Of a stretch of DNA of 17,576 nucleotides, positions 1 to 6,933 are shown one piece after another (position 1 is the stretch's first letter; each line of letters opens with the position of its first letter). Origin of the DNA: Candidatus Caenarcanum sp. (GTDB lineage Bacteria > Cyanobacteriota > Vampirovibrionia > Gastranaerophilales > UBA9971); assembly GCA_020720345.1 (NCBI GenBank), contig DYOT01000012.1:1-17576 (forward strand), given 5' to 3'. The notes under the pieces were generated by a model, which searched no databases, had not been told where the DNA came from, and was given only the letters and a program-made list of their open reading frames with translations. The position numbers and the translations under genes are program-made.

Positions 1-1
1 G

Positions 2-58
2 ACTTTAGCTGAAACTGTAAGCGCAATTTCAAAAAAAATAAAAGAAACTAAGAATTAA
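2..58 (+). CDS. C-terminal end of an unidentified protein (partial)
   Basis: The first 58 bases hold one open plus-strand frame ending in TAA at 56-58; the other two plus frames stop within 12 bases. The visible tail is about 18 residues, lysine-rich, ending in KKIKETKN. It would overlap the tail of the convergent HD-GYP gene by 11 bases. The stretch is too short to identify, and it could be chance open sequence. Confidence 0.4.
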   Translation, partial: TLAETVSAISKKIKETKN

Positions 59-1067
59 TTTCCTGATTTTCAGATGTGATTAAATCGAGATTTTTAATTT
101 CCTGATATGCAGAAGCTATTATTGAAAGAAAAGCTTCTACCACCTGTGGAGAAAATTGCGTTCCAAATCCCTTTTTTATTTCCTCAATAGCAATTTCATG
201 AGAAAGCCCTTTACGGTAAGCTCTGTCTGAAGTCATACCGTCATAAGCATCTGCAATAGCTATAATCTGAGAAGATATAGGTATAATATCACCGCTCAGT
301 CCATAAGGATAACCTTTTCCGTCAAATCTCTCATGGTGGAGGCTTACGATTCTGATAACAGGTCTTAATTGCTTGATTTCTTCAAGTATTTTAATGCCTG
401 TTATAACGTGTTTTTTAATTTCATCGTATTCATCATTGGTTAAGTTGCCGGGCTTTCTTAAAATATTTTCAGGAACGCCTATCATTCCTATATCGTGCAA
501 TAACCCTGCGAGTTCAAGTTCGCTAAGGTCAGCATTAGATAATTTCATTGCCTGCCCAATTTTTAAAGAATAAAAAGTAACTCTTTTGCTTCTGCCGAAA
601 GTATAAGAATCTTTAGCATCAAGTGCTTCTGTAATCGCAGAGATAGTTCCCGAAAATAAATCTTTTAAATCAAGAGCAAGGCTTTGATTATCAAGATTTA
701 ATTGATAAACTTCAAAACTTGCGTCAAGAATATTTAATAAATCGTTAGGGTTCCAGGGTTTTCTGATATATCTGTGGATTTTGCCCTCGTTAATAGCCGT
801 CATTAAGCTTACTGAGTCTGTGTATGCTGTAATTAATATTCTTATTGCATCAGGCGCATAGCTTAAACTTTTTTTCATCAGCTCAACACCATCCATGCCG
901 GGCATTTTATGATCTGATATAAGCATATCAACTTTGTTGTTCTTGAGAACTTCAAGCGCTTCAAATCCCGAATTAGCCATAAATACAGTATAGCCCTGCC
1001 GCAGTGTTCTTCTGAACAACTGTAAATTATCTATTTCGTCATCTGTAACAAGTATATTATATTTCAT
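48..1067 (-). CDS. Response regulator with HD-GYP domain (putative cyclic di-GMP phosphodiesterase)
   Basis: A 339-residue two-domain cytoplasmic response regulator. Residues 1-120 form a receiver domain with the acidic pair D9/D10, phospho-acceptor D52 (ISDHKMPGMDG), T80 and K103 (IRKPW). Residues 140-325 form an HD-GYP domain with HD at 191-192, H220, the HHERFDGKGYP block at 244-254 and D273 in ADAYDGMTSDRAYR. HD-GYP domains hydrolyse cyclic di-GMP at a two- or three-metal centre. The position that is normally His in the GHSxRV motif is Arg159 (TFGRSKRV), so one metal ligand seems to be missing and activity is uncertain. The gene starts 5 bases after the histidine kinase stop and is the natural partner of that kinase. 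The ribosome-binding site is weak (AAGAAG inside the kinase tail). Confidence 0.93.
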   Translation of the reverse strand: MKYNILVTDDEIDNLQLFRRTLRQGYTVFMANSGFEALEVLKNNKVDMLISDHKMPGMDGVELMKKSLSYAPDAIRILITAYTDSVSLMTAINEGKIHRYIRKPWNPNDLLNILDASFEVYQLNLDNQSLALDLKDLFSGTISAITEALDAKDSYTFGRSKRVTFYSLKIGQAMKLSNADLSELELAGLLHDIGMIGVPENILRKPGNLTNDEYDEIKKHVITGIKILEEIKQLRPVIRIVSLHHERFDGKGYPYGLSGDIIPISSQIIAIADAYDGMTSDRAYRKGLSHEIAIEEIKKGFGTQFSPQVVEAFLSIIASAYQEIKNLDLITSENQEINS

Positions 1068-1072
1068 TTATA

Positions 1073-2698
1073 CTATGCTTCTTCTTTTTCTTCAGTTTCT
1101 GAATTGTTCTGTTCGCTCCAGTTAATCGGAAGTTTTATAATAAATTTGGTACCTTTACCTTTTTCACTTTCAACTTCAATTTTACCATTATGACTTTTAA
1201 TTATTTTATAACAGATTGAGAGACCGAGACCGGTTCCTTCACCAACAGCTTTTGTAGTAAAGAAAGGATCAAATATTTTAGGAAGAACTTCTTCATCAAT
1301 TCCGGGTCCTGTATCTTCAAATTCTATAACTGCATTATCATCTTCAAGTTTTGTTCTTATATAAACATTGCCAGAACCTTCAGTAGCAGCCTGTGCTCCA
1401 TTATCAAGAATATTCATAAAAACCTGGTTTATCTGTCCGGGATAACAGTTAATATGGGGCAAATTGCCATATTGTTTATAAATTTTTATTTTATCTTTAA
1501 ATTTGTTTTCAAGGATATTTAAAGAACTTTCTATGCCTTCATGAATGTCAACTTCTTTAACCTGAGCTTCATCAAGCCTTGAAAAGTTTTTCAGTCCAAG
1601 AATAATTTGTTTTGAACGTTCAGCTCCTTCTGTACAGCTCTTTATTAATTCACAAATATCTTCTGCTATAAAATCGTATTCAACTTCTTCTTTTAGCTTG
1701 TCTATTTCATTAAATACGTCATCACTAACTAACTTTTGAATTTCTTCATATTTGCTTATGACTTGAAGAAGATCATTTGTATAATTTTTCATGTGAATAA
1801 GATTTCCATATATAAAATTAATGGGATTATTAAGTTCATGTGCAACTCCTGCTACAAGCTGCCCCAATGACCTCATTTTTTCATTATGAACAAGCATGGA
1901 TTGAGTGTCAGTGAGATCTTTATAAGCGTGTTTAAGTTCAAGATTTTTTTTGCTTAATTCGTGCGTTCTTTCCATAACTTTTTGTTCAAGCGAACTGTAA
2001 AGCTCAGAAAGTTTTTCCGCCATCTCATTAAAAGAATGGGCAAGAATACCTATTTCATCTTCCGTTTGTACGTCCGTCCTGAATTTCAAATTTCCTCTGG
2101 AAAATTCACCGGCTCCATCAACAAGTTTTTTTACAGGTAATGTTACATATTTTGCAAGTATAAAAGCTAACCAGAAACCAAAGACAATAAACACTACAGA
2201 AAGAATCATATTGCCCTTTACCAGAAGATTTACAATATTTGCAAAAGAATTTTCATCATAAAAAGCGACTACAAGCAGTTTATCATCTATTTGAAAATTA
2301 ATACGCTGTACGTTTTCAAGACTATTATTATTTAAAGAATCTTTGGATGTAGCCCATAAAGCTTTGCCGGTTTTATTATTAATCAATTCTGAATATAAAA
2401 TCAGATTATTATTTACAAGATTTTTTGCCAGTTGATAGGTATTATTAAAATTATTTTCGGATTTTAAATCGTTTATTGCGGAGTTGTATAAAACATTGGA
2501 AATTGAATCAAAATGCTGATTCTGGTCTGTCCTGTACTGGTTCATAATTGGAACGCTGGCATAAAGATTATATGCGGAAACAAAAAATACAGAAATAAAG
2601 ACCGAAAGCCCGATAGTCAATGTAAATTTACTGACAAGAGCAAACTTTATTTTTCTTTTCGCAGGTTTCCCGACATTTAATTTATTAATCAGGGACAT
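1073..2698 (-). CDS. Membrane sensor histidine kinase (HAMP, HisKA, HATPase_c)
   Basis: A 541-residue kinase counted from ATG at 2698; an in-frame TTG at 2710 would add four residues but has no better ribosome-binding site. Numbered from that TTG, there is a membrane helix at about 24-48, a roughly 115-residue extracytoplasmic sensor with no recognised fold, and a second helix at about 164-188. A HAMP domain follows (about 190-242), then a coiled coil and the phospho-acceptor H291 in GVAHELNNPINFIYGN. The ATP-binding domain has the N box (MNILDNGAQAA, 432-442), the G1 box DTGPGID (466-472), the F box IFDPFFTTKAVGEGTG and the G2 box GTGLGLS. The HELNNPxNFI form is common in kinases with long dimerisation helices. 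The start lies inside the end of the preceding small membrane-protein gene, and the stop lies 5 bases before the HD-GYP regulator. The stimulus is unknown. Confidence 0.95.
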   Translation of the reverse strand: MSLINKLNVGKPAKRKIKFALVSKFTLTIGLSVFISVFFVSAYNLYASVPIMNQYRTDQNQHFDSISNVLYNSAINDLKSENNFNNTYQLAKNLVNNNLILYSELINNKTGKALWATSKDSLNNNSLENVQRINFQIDDKLLVVAFYDENSFANIVNLLVKGNMILSVVFIVFGFWLAFILAKYVTLPVKKLVDGAGEFSRGNLKFRTDVQTEDEIGILAHSFNEMAEKLSELYSSLEQKVMERTHELSKKNLELKHAYKDLTDTQSMLVHNEKMRSLGQLVAGVAHELNNPINFIYGNLIHMKNYTNDLLQVISKYEEIQKLVSDDVFNEIDKLKEEVEYDFIAEDICELIKSCTEGAERSKQIILGLKNFSRLDEAQVKEVDIHEGIESSLNILENKFKDKIKIYKQYGNLPHINCYPGQINQVFMNILDNGAQAATEGSGNVYIRTKLEDDNAVIEFEDTGPGIDEEVLPKIFDPFFTTKAVGEGTGLGLSICYKIIKSHNGKIEVESEKGKGTKFIIKLPINWSEQNNSETEEKEEA

Positions 2699-2972
2699 TT
2701 TCTCTTTCAACTCTATTTGATTCCAGACTATTATTTATACCGAGGTGTTTATTTTTTTTACGGGACGGACGACTTTGTGTTTCAAGAATTCTTCCGATGA
2801 GGAAACCAAAAATACCTGCTATAACTGCTCCTAAAATACTGAACTGTGAAGCATATACAACTGTATCATAGTCCAAGGACATTTGTCTTAATAATACTAC
2901 AGATCCTATTATTAATAAAGTGGAACAGAAAAAAATTCCGGCAATTCTTGCTGACACTGTGCTAAATTTCAC
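2685..2972 (-). CDS. Small two-helix membrane protein, unknown function
   Basis: A 95-residue protein I do not recognise. Two hydrophobic segments (about 9-28 and 41-62) flank a short polar loop (LRQMSLDYDTVVY). A basic stretch (RPSRKKNKH, about 68-76) and a charged tail follow, so both termini are probably cytoplasmic with a hairpin in the membrane. It starts with GTG at 2972; a second in-frame GTG at 2957 is possible, and neither has a clear ribosome-binding site. Its last 14 bases overlap the start of the histidine kinase, which suggests translational coupling and a shared role, perhaps as a sensor accessory (inference only). It would be the first gene of the signalling operon, behind a highly structured leader. 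Confidence 0.65.
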   Translation of the reverse strand: MKFSTVSARIAGIFFCSTLLIIGSVVLLRQMSLDYDTVVYASQFSILGAVIAGIFGFLIGRILETQSRPSRKKNKHLGINNSLESNRVERENVPD

Positions 2973-3036
2973 TCCATTTATTGTTTTTTGTATTTTAATT
3001 CCAGCTTACTCTTATACTAAAATGAGTTTGGTTTTC

Positions 3037-3129
3037 GGAAAACCGGCAAATGTGTTTAAAAGCTTCCAAAGCGGCAAAGCCCCTTTTCAGCTTTTTAACA
3101 CCTGCTTTGCGGGCAAAGCCGGATTTTCC
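3037..3129 (-). ncRNA. Candidate structured leader RNA with a three-way junction
   Basis: Complementary segments nest into a closed junction. An outer helix pairs 3037-3045 with 3120-3129 (GGAAAACCG against CGGATTTTCC, one bulged base). Inside it, hairpin A pairs 3052-3064 with 3089-3101 (12 of 13 positions) and is extended by AAAGCGGC/GCCCCTTT around an AAA loop. Hairpin B pairs 3104-3110 with 3113-3119 (GCTTTGC/GCAAAGC). A competing hairpin, GGTTTT-CGG-AAAACC (3030-3044), would use the left arm of the outer helix. If the promoter at 3283-3311 is real, all this lies in the 5' leader of the kinase operon. It matches no riboswitch class I can name and could instead be a dispersed repeat. Confidence 0.35.
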
Positions 3130-3148
3130 TTAAAGCCAGCACCTCCTT

Positions 3149-3175
3149 CTTTTCCTGACATTTAGTCAGAAAAAG
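3149..3175 (-). repeat. Hairpin, 11-bp arms, in the putative operon leader
   Basis: CTTTTCCTGAC (3149-3159) and GTCAGAAAAAG (3165-3175) are complementary at 10 of 11 positions around a 5-base loop. In a minus-strand transcript the odd pair becomes G-U, so the helix is continuous on that strand only. It is followed on the minus strand by AAGGAGGTG, a near-perfect ribosome-binding sequence with no start codon at a suitable distance. Confidence 0.5.
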
Positions 3176-3193
3176 TGGAGTCCTTTGCTTCGC

Positions 3194-3247
3194 ATACTGC
3201 CTTTATAAAATTCAAGAAAAATCCTAAATTTAATTTTGAGGCAGTAT
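3194..3247. repeat. Inverted repeat ATACTGCCT / AGGCAGTAT
   Basis: Perfect 9-base arms at 3194-3202 and 3239-3247 enclose a second short pairing (AAAATT 3207-3212 with AATTTT 3232-3237). It is the promoter-proximal hairpin of the putative leader. It could equally be one edge of an inserted element. Confidence 0.5.
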
Positions 3248-3282
3248 AAAACAAAATTGAATTTCTGAAATTATTTTTTTCT

Positions 3283-3311
3283 TTTATAAGATTCATATTT
3301 AAATATTACAA
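3283..3311 (-). promoter_or_regulatory. Candidate sigma70-type promoter for the signalling operon
   Basis: Read on the minus strand, TTGTAA (3311-3306) and TATAAA (3288-3283) are separated by 17 bases. Transcription would start near 3276, giving a leader of about 300 nt before the GTG at 2972. In sequence this AT-rich, chance matches occur. Confidence 0.4.
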
Positions 3312-3357
3312 TATATCCCCCTAAATGTGAATATTTACTTATGCATTCGACTCTCTA

Positions 3358-3374
3358 ACTACTTAAAAAGTAGT
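3358..3374. promoter_or_regulatory. Inverted repeat ACTACTT-AAA-AAGTAGT, possible operator
   Basis: A perfect 7-base inverted repeat with a 3-base spacer lies between the divergent operon and protease gene, 126 bases before the protease start. The plus-strand side is followed by a T-rich run, so a weak terminator is the alternative. The role is inferred from position only. Confidence 0.3.
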
Positions 3375-3500
3375 ATTTATTTATTTTATTTTTATCCCCT
3401 TCAGGATTATAGCTTTATTTAAATAATTGAATGGATAATGTAGCATATTTAATTTTAACTTGTTTTCGGATTTATTAAAATTTTATTCAGGGGGAGACAT

Positions 3501-4178
3501 ATGAGCGTAAAAACAATAATAGCAACTATTTTGCTTACTTTCTTTTTTAGTATGAATACTCAATTATCTTTTGCAGAAAATTATTCAGGGGAAGAACAGG
3601 TAAACATGAAAGTTTATGATAATGTTTCTCCTACTATAGTTGCTGTTGATGTAGATATTGACGAAGGCGTTTCGAGCGGGACAGGATGCATAATAGATTC
3701 CGGCGGGACAATTTTGACAAGCAACCATGTAATAGAAGGACACAAAAAAATAAAAGTAACTTTATCGAACGGGGAAAAATATGAAGGGCAGTTAATAAGC
3801 GCTAATAAAGGCAAAGAGGAATTTGCCCTTATTAAAATAAACACTAAAAAACGTCTTCCCGTGATTAGACTGGGAGATTCTTCAAAAATCAGGGTTGGTC
3901 AAAAAGTTCTTGCAATAGGAAATCCATTTGGATTCAACAGTACCCTGACCGAAGGCATAGTAAGCAGAATTGACAGGGAAAAAAATAAAATCCAGACAGA
4001 TGCAGCAATAAATCCGGGTTGTTCCGGCGGACCTTTATTAAATCTTGACGGCGAAGTTATAGGCATCAGCCAGTCGATTTATAATCCTGATAATAATAAA
4101 TCAAATATTGGAATAGGCTTTGCCATACCAATAAACATTGCAAAGAATTTCATCGCTGAAAGTTCAAAGAAAAAATAA
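3501..4178 (+). CDS. Exported trypsin-like (S1C/HtrA-type) serine protease without PDZ domain
   Basis: A 225-residue HtrA/DegP-like protease. Residues 1-25 look like a signal peptide (cleavage after SFA), so the protein acts outside the cytoplasmic membrane. The double-barrel protease domain spans about 38-218. The nucleophile is S175 in DAAINPGCSGGPLLN and the histidine is H76 in LTSNHVIEG. The catalytic aspartate position, in the motif usually written SDIALI, is Glu107 here (KEEFALIKI). The oxyanion motif has Cys174 where GNSGG proteins have Asn. The protein ends right after the protease fold, so the PDZ domains of DegP/DegS are absent; family members with one PDZ are usually over 300 residues. 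The ribosome-binding site is strong (GGGGGAG, 4 bases before ATG). The gene converges on the cyclase operon with only 5 bases between stops. Confidence 0.93.
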   Translation: MSVKTIIATILLTFFFSMNTQLSFAENYSGEEQVNMKVYDNVSPTIVAVDVDIDEGVSSGTGCIIDSGGTILTSNHVIEGHKKIKVTLSNGEKYEGQLISANKGKEEFALIKINTKKRLPVIRLGDSSKIRVGQKVLAIGNPFGFNSTLTEGIVSRIDREKNKIQTDAAINPGCSGGPLLNLDGEVIGISQSIYNPDNNKSNIGIGFAIPINIAKNFIAESSKKK

Positions 4179-4183
4179 TTCTT

Positions 4184-5482
4184 TTAAATATATTTTAGAG
4201 GTCCGTCTTTCAGAGAAAAAGTAATCACTTTTTCTCTGTACAAATGAACAGCATAATTTAAACCAAGCCAAAATCCTGCAAAAGAAACTAATATAACCGG
4301 AATAAAACCTATAAAAGCTGTAATAGAGAAATTTTTATTAATTAACATGGCATAAACAACCAGCTGACATACTCCTGTTATTAATGAAAGAGTAAAAATA
4401 TTTTTATTTTTTGTTATTCTTGCCTGCATTATTGTAACAGCAAGACCGGCAAAGAAAGAAGCCAGAATAAAACCTCTCAGCCAGATCCAAGGATTAATAA
4501 CATCCATAATTTTTGGAATTAAAGGCTGCGTTTTAGTTGCTGAGCTTAACCAGTTAGAAGCAGAGTTAATATAATATCCTGCCAGATTAAAGATATCTTT
4601 TATAAATTGCAGTTCAAGCAGATAATTTATTACAATAGCAAAAATAACGATAAAAATAGCAATATACAAAGGGTTATCGACAGGCAGCCCTTTATTTTTT
4701 CTTTGATTTTTTATTAAATTAGACTCTTTTTCTGCATCGTTATTCTCTTTATTGTAAATTTTCTGCTTTATGGAATCCAGTGATTTTGCAGCAGGTACAA
4801 CAACAGATTCTGTCCTGGCAATACTTTTTGTTTCCTGCTTGCTTTTATTAAAAGTTTTTTGATCAACTGTATCATTGGGATTATTATCAAAAGAGGGAAT
4901 ATAATGCAGCTCAGGAAAAAGTACAATGCCTACAGGCTTAATTTTTTCTTCTGCTATTTTACATAATCTGTAAAGTTGTATATCGCCGGCATTTTTAGGG
5001 AGTTTAACTTTTCCCATATCATCAAATCTTACATTATTGACCTTGTCATAACTTGAACAGGTCATATCCTTAAATTCTTTTGTGACGAAAATTTCACCTG
5101 GCAGGGTAACAGGTTCAATCCTTGCGGTAAGATTTATTAACGTGCCGTGAATATTTATATTTCCTGAAACTTTATCAAAAACCATTTCAAATTCCCCAAA
5201 ATTGCCTGCAATTCTGGGGACTAATTTTTTTATGCCGAATGAATCAAAATCCAGCTCCTTAAATACTTCTCTGTATGCAAGCGCCATATTGGTAGCATCT
5301 CCAGCCTTTTCGTAGACAGCTACTATAGCATCGCCCCAGGTGTTCCAGACAACAGCGGCATCTTTGTAAAATTGTAATTTTTCTGAAATTACAGGAATAA
5401 CCTTATTGTAATAAATTTTTAAATCAGCGTCTTTTAAATTACTGTATTTTTCAATATCTGTAAATATTACATAACCATACAT
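4184..5482 (-). CDS. Class III nucleotide cyclase, N-terminal catalytic domain with C-terminal membrane domain (copy A)
   Basis: A 432-residue protein. Residues 1-175 form a class III adenylate/guanylate cyclase domain. Metal-binding aspartates are D9 (FTDIEKYS) and D51 (WGDAIVAVYE); the transition-state residues are N117 and R121 (INLTARIEP). The positions that select the base in adenylate cyclases, Lys and Asp, are Asn47 (WNTWGD) and Asn110 (NIHG), so the substrate cannot be predicted. A polar linker (about 190-268) leads to about four membrane helices (271-290, 332-354, 362-382, 387-410). Most class III cyclases carry the catalytic domain at the C-terminus, so this order is reversed. The start ATG has AGGA 7 bases upstream and lies 19 bases after copy B. 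It is the last gene of the ribD-cyclase B-cyclase A series. Confidence 0.85.
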   Translation of the reverse strand: MYGYVIFTDIEKYSNLKDADLKIYYNKVIPVISEKLQFYKDAAVVWNTWGDAIVAVYEKAGDATNMALAYREVFKELDFDSFGIKKLVPRIAGNFGEFEMVFDKVSGNINIHGTLINLTARIEPVTLPGEIFVTKEFKDMTCSSYDKVNNVRFDDMGKVKLPKNAGDIQLYRLCKIAEEKIKPVGIVLFPELHYIPSFDNNPNDTVDQKTFNKSKQETKSIARTESVVVPAAKSLDSIKQKIYNKENNDAEKESNLIKNQRKNKGLPVDNPLYIAIFIVIFAIVINYLLELQFIKDIFNLAGYYINSASNWLSSATKTQPLIPKIMDVINPWIWLRGFILASFFAGLAVTIMQARITKNKNIFTLSLITGVCQLVVYAMLINKNFSITAFIGFIPVILVSFAGFWLGLNYAVHLYREKVITFSLKDGPLKYI

Positions 5483-6932
5483 AAATTAATCCTATAATCC
5501 TTTATTTATTCCACTCATAGTCGTGAGTAAACTGCACTGATACGCTTGGAGCGCCTTCTTCTGACTTAATATTAATTTTTCCGTTTCTGAAAAGATAAAG
5601 AGCATATTCTGTACCGATTAAGAGTCCCGCAAAACAGACGGAAATAATTGCAATAATATCAATATAATATTGTTGAATTAAAGCAATAATAAGTGCAAGT
5701 GAAAAGGTACTTTTAGCCGATATATAATAAATTACTAACCGGCAAATTCCTACAATCAGTGAAACAGCAAAAATATTTTCACCTTTTATTGTTTTAACAT
5801 GAAGTATAGTCAAACACTGCCCAACTATAAAAGAACTTGCAATAAAGCCTCTCAGCCACATCCAGGGATTAATAAAAGCCATAATCTGAGGCGTTACAGG
5901 ATTTGTCAGTCCCGGAGTTTTAGTTGTGAGGCTTAACCAGTAAAAAGCGTAATTAATATAATATCCCACCCAGTCAAAAATATCTTTTATAAATTGCAGC
6001 TCCAGCAAATAATTTATGCCAAGTCCAATAGCAAAAACAAGAAAAGTAATAAAGAAAGGATTTTCTGTAACTAATCTCATTTTTTTCTTCTGTAAACCTG
6101 TTGTTAAAAAGGTTTCTTTTTTCAGAGAATTAACTTTTGGGGATTTATTTTTGGAAGGAGCTTTATTGCTAAAATTCTCCTTATTTGACTCATTCTTTAT
6201 TAAATCGTCCCTGTTTTTCCCATTTTTATTTGCATCACTCTGTAATTTGTATTTTAGGGAATCAAAAGATTTTTCTGCAGGAGTTACAACGTTGTTATTT
6301 TCCGGCTTTTTAACAGTATCGTTTTTGTAATCTGAAAAAGCTCCGACATCACAATTCAAAGAAGGGAAAAGAACAGTTCCTGTCGGCTTAATTTTTTCTT
6401 CTGTTTTTTTGCATAACCTGTAAAGTTGTATATCTCCGGCATTTTTAGGGAGTATAATTTCTCCCATATCATCAAATCTTACATTATCAATCTTATCATA
6501 ACTTGAGCACGCCATATCCCTGAATTCTTTTGTGACGAAAATTTCACCGGGCAGGGTAACAGGCTCAATTCTTGCGGCAAGATTTATCATTGTACCGTGA
6601 ATGTTTTCTTTTCCTGAAACCTGATCAAAGACCATTTCAAACTCGCCAAAATTGCCTGCAATTCTGGGTCTTAATTTTTTTATGCCAAATTCTTCAAAAT
6701 CCAGTTCCTTAAAAACATCTCTGTATGCAAGCGCCATATTAATTGCGGCTTCAGCTTTTTCATAAACAGCTACTATGGCATCTCCCCATGTGTTCCATAT
6801 AACTGCCGAATCCTTGTAAGATTGTAATTTTTGAAAAATGACAGGAATAACTTTACTGTAATAAATTTTTAAATCAGCATCTTTTAAAGTGCTGTATTTT
6901 TCAATATCTGTAAATATTACATATCCATACAT
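4913..6932 (-). repeat. Tandem gene duplication of the cyclase
   Basis: The segments 4913-5482 and 6363-6932 encode the same cyclase domain. By hand alignment about 80% of the first 190 residues are identical, with no gaps. The linkers differ in length and sequence. The membrane domains are related but more diverged, sharing NYLLELQFIKDIF and INPW(I/M)WLRGFI. Confidence 0.9.
5502..6932 (-). CDS. Class III nucleotide cyclase, N-terminal catalytic domain with C-terminal membrane domain (copy B)
   Basis: A 476-residue paralogue of the next gene. D9, D51, N117 and R121 of the cyclase centre are all present. The base-selecting positions are again Asn (N47 and N110), so the unusual pair is shared by both copies. 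The linker (about 192-290) is longer than in copy A and rich in Lys, Asn and Ser. It is followed by membrane helices at about 291-310, 358-378, 386-405 and 425-447 and a 25-residue hydrophilic tail. Class III domains work as dimers, so the two products could form homo- or heterodimers (inference). The start ATG lies one base after the ribD stop; the nearest ribosome-binding-like sequence, AAGGAT, is 12 bases away inside ribD. The gene therefore probably depends on ribD transcription and perhaps translation. Confidence 0.85.
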   Translation of the reverse strand: MYGYVIFTDIEKYSTLKDADLKIYYSKVIPVIFQKLQSYKDSAVIWNTWGDAIVAVYEKAEAAINMALAYRDVFKELDFEEFGIKKLRPRIAGNFGEFEMVFDQVSGKENIHGTMINLAARIEPVTLPGEIFVTKEFRDMACSSYDKIDNVRFDDMGEIILPKNAGDIQLYRLCKKTEEKIKPTGTVLFPSLNCDVGAFSDYKNDTVKKPENNNVVTPAEKSFDSLKYKLQSDANKNGKNRDDLIKNESNKENFSNKAPSKNKSPKVNSLKKETFLTTGLQKKKMRLVTENPFFITFLVFAIGLGINYLLELQFIKDIFDWVGYYINYAFYWLSLTTKTPGLTNPVTPQIMAFINPWMWLRGFIASSFIVGQCLTILHVKTIKGENIFAVSLIVGICRLVIYYISAKSTFSLALIIALIQQYYIDIIAIISVCFAGLLIGTEYALYLFRNGKINIKSEEGAPSVSVQFTHDYEWNK

Positions 6933-6933
6933 A

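Larger units (their letters stand above)
2973..3500. other. Gene-free divergent intergenic region, rich in inverted repeats
   Basis: 528 bases separate the minus-strand signalling operon from the plus-strand protease. I see no convincing gene. The half nearer the operon (about 3030-3250) is richer in G+C than its surroundings (about 47% by hand count over 3037-3129). It carries several hairpins and two direct copies of GGCAAAGCC (3073-3081, 3112-3120). The half nearer the protease is very AT-rich and should hold both promoters; a minus-strand candidate is listed separately. An open frame at 2920-3165 (+) is low-complexity and lies over the repeats. Confidence 0.7.

Noticed and set aside
3073..3120. 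GGCAAAGCC/GCAAAGC motifs suggesting a cyclic di-GMP (GEMM-I) riboswitch before an HD-GYP operon
   Set aside because: The short GCAAAGC piece resembles part of GEMM-I, but I cannot find the conserved GGCAAACC and tetraloop-receptor parts in the right order on either strand.
3142..3150. AAGGAGGTG on the minus strand as a ribosome-binding site of a leader peptide
   Set aside because: No ATG, GTG or TTG lies at 5-10 bases; using the GTG itself gives a 15-codon frame with no own ribosome-binding site.
2920..3165. Open frame of 81 codons on the plus strand
   Set aside because: It overlaps the more convincing small membrane-protein gene and runs through the hairpin-rich region. It has no ribosome-binding site and no protein-like pattern.
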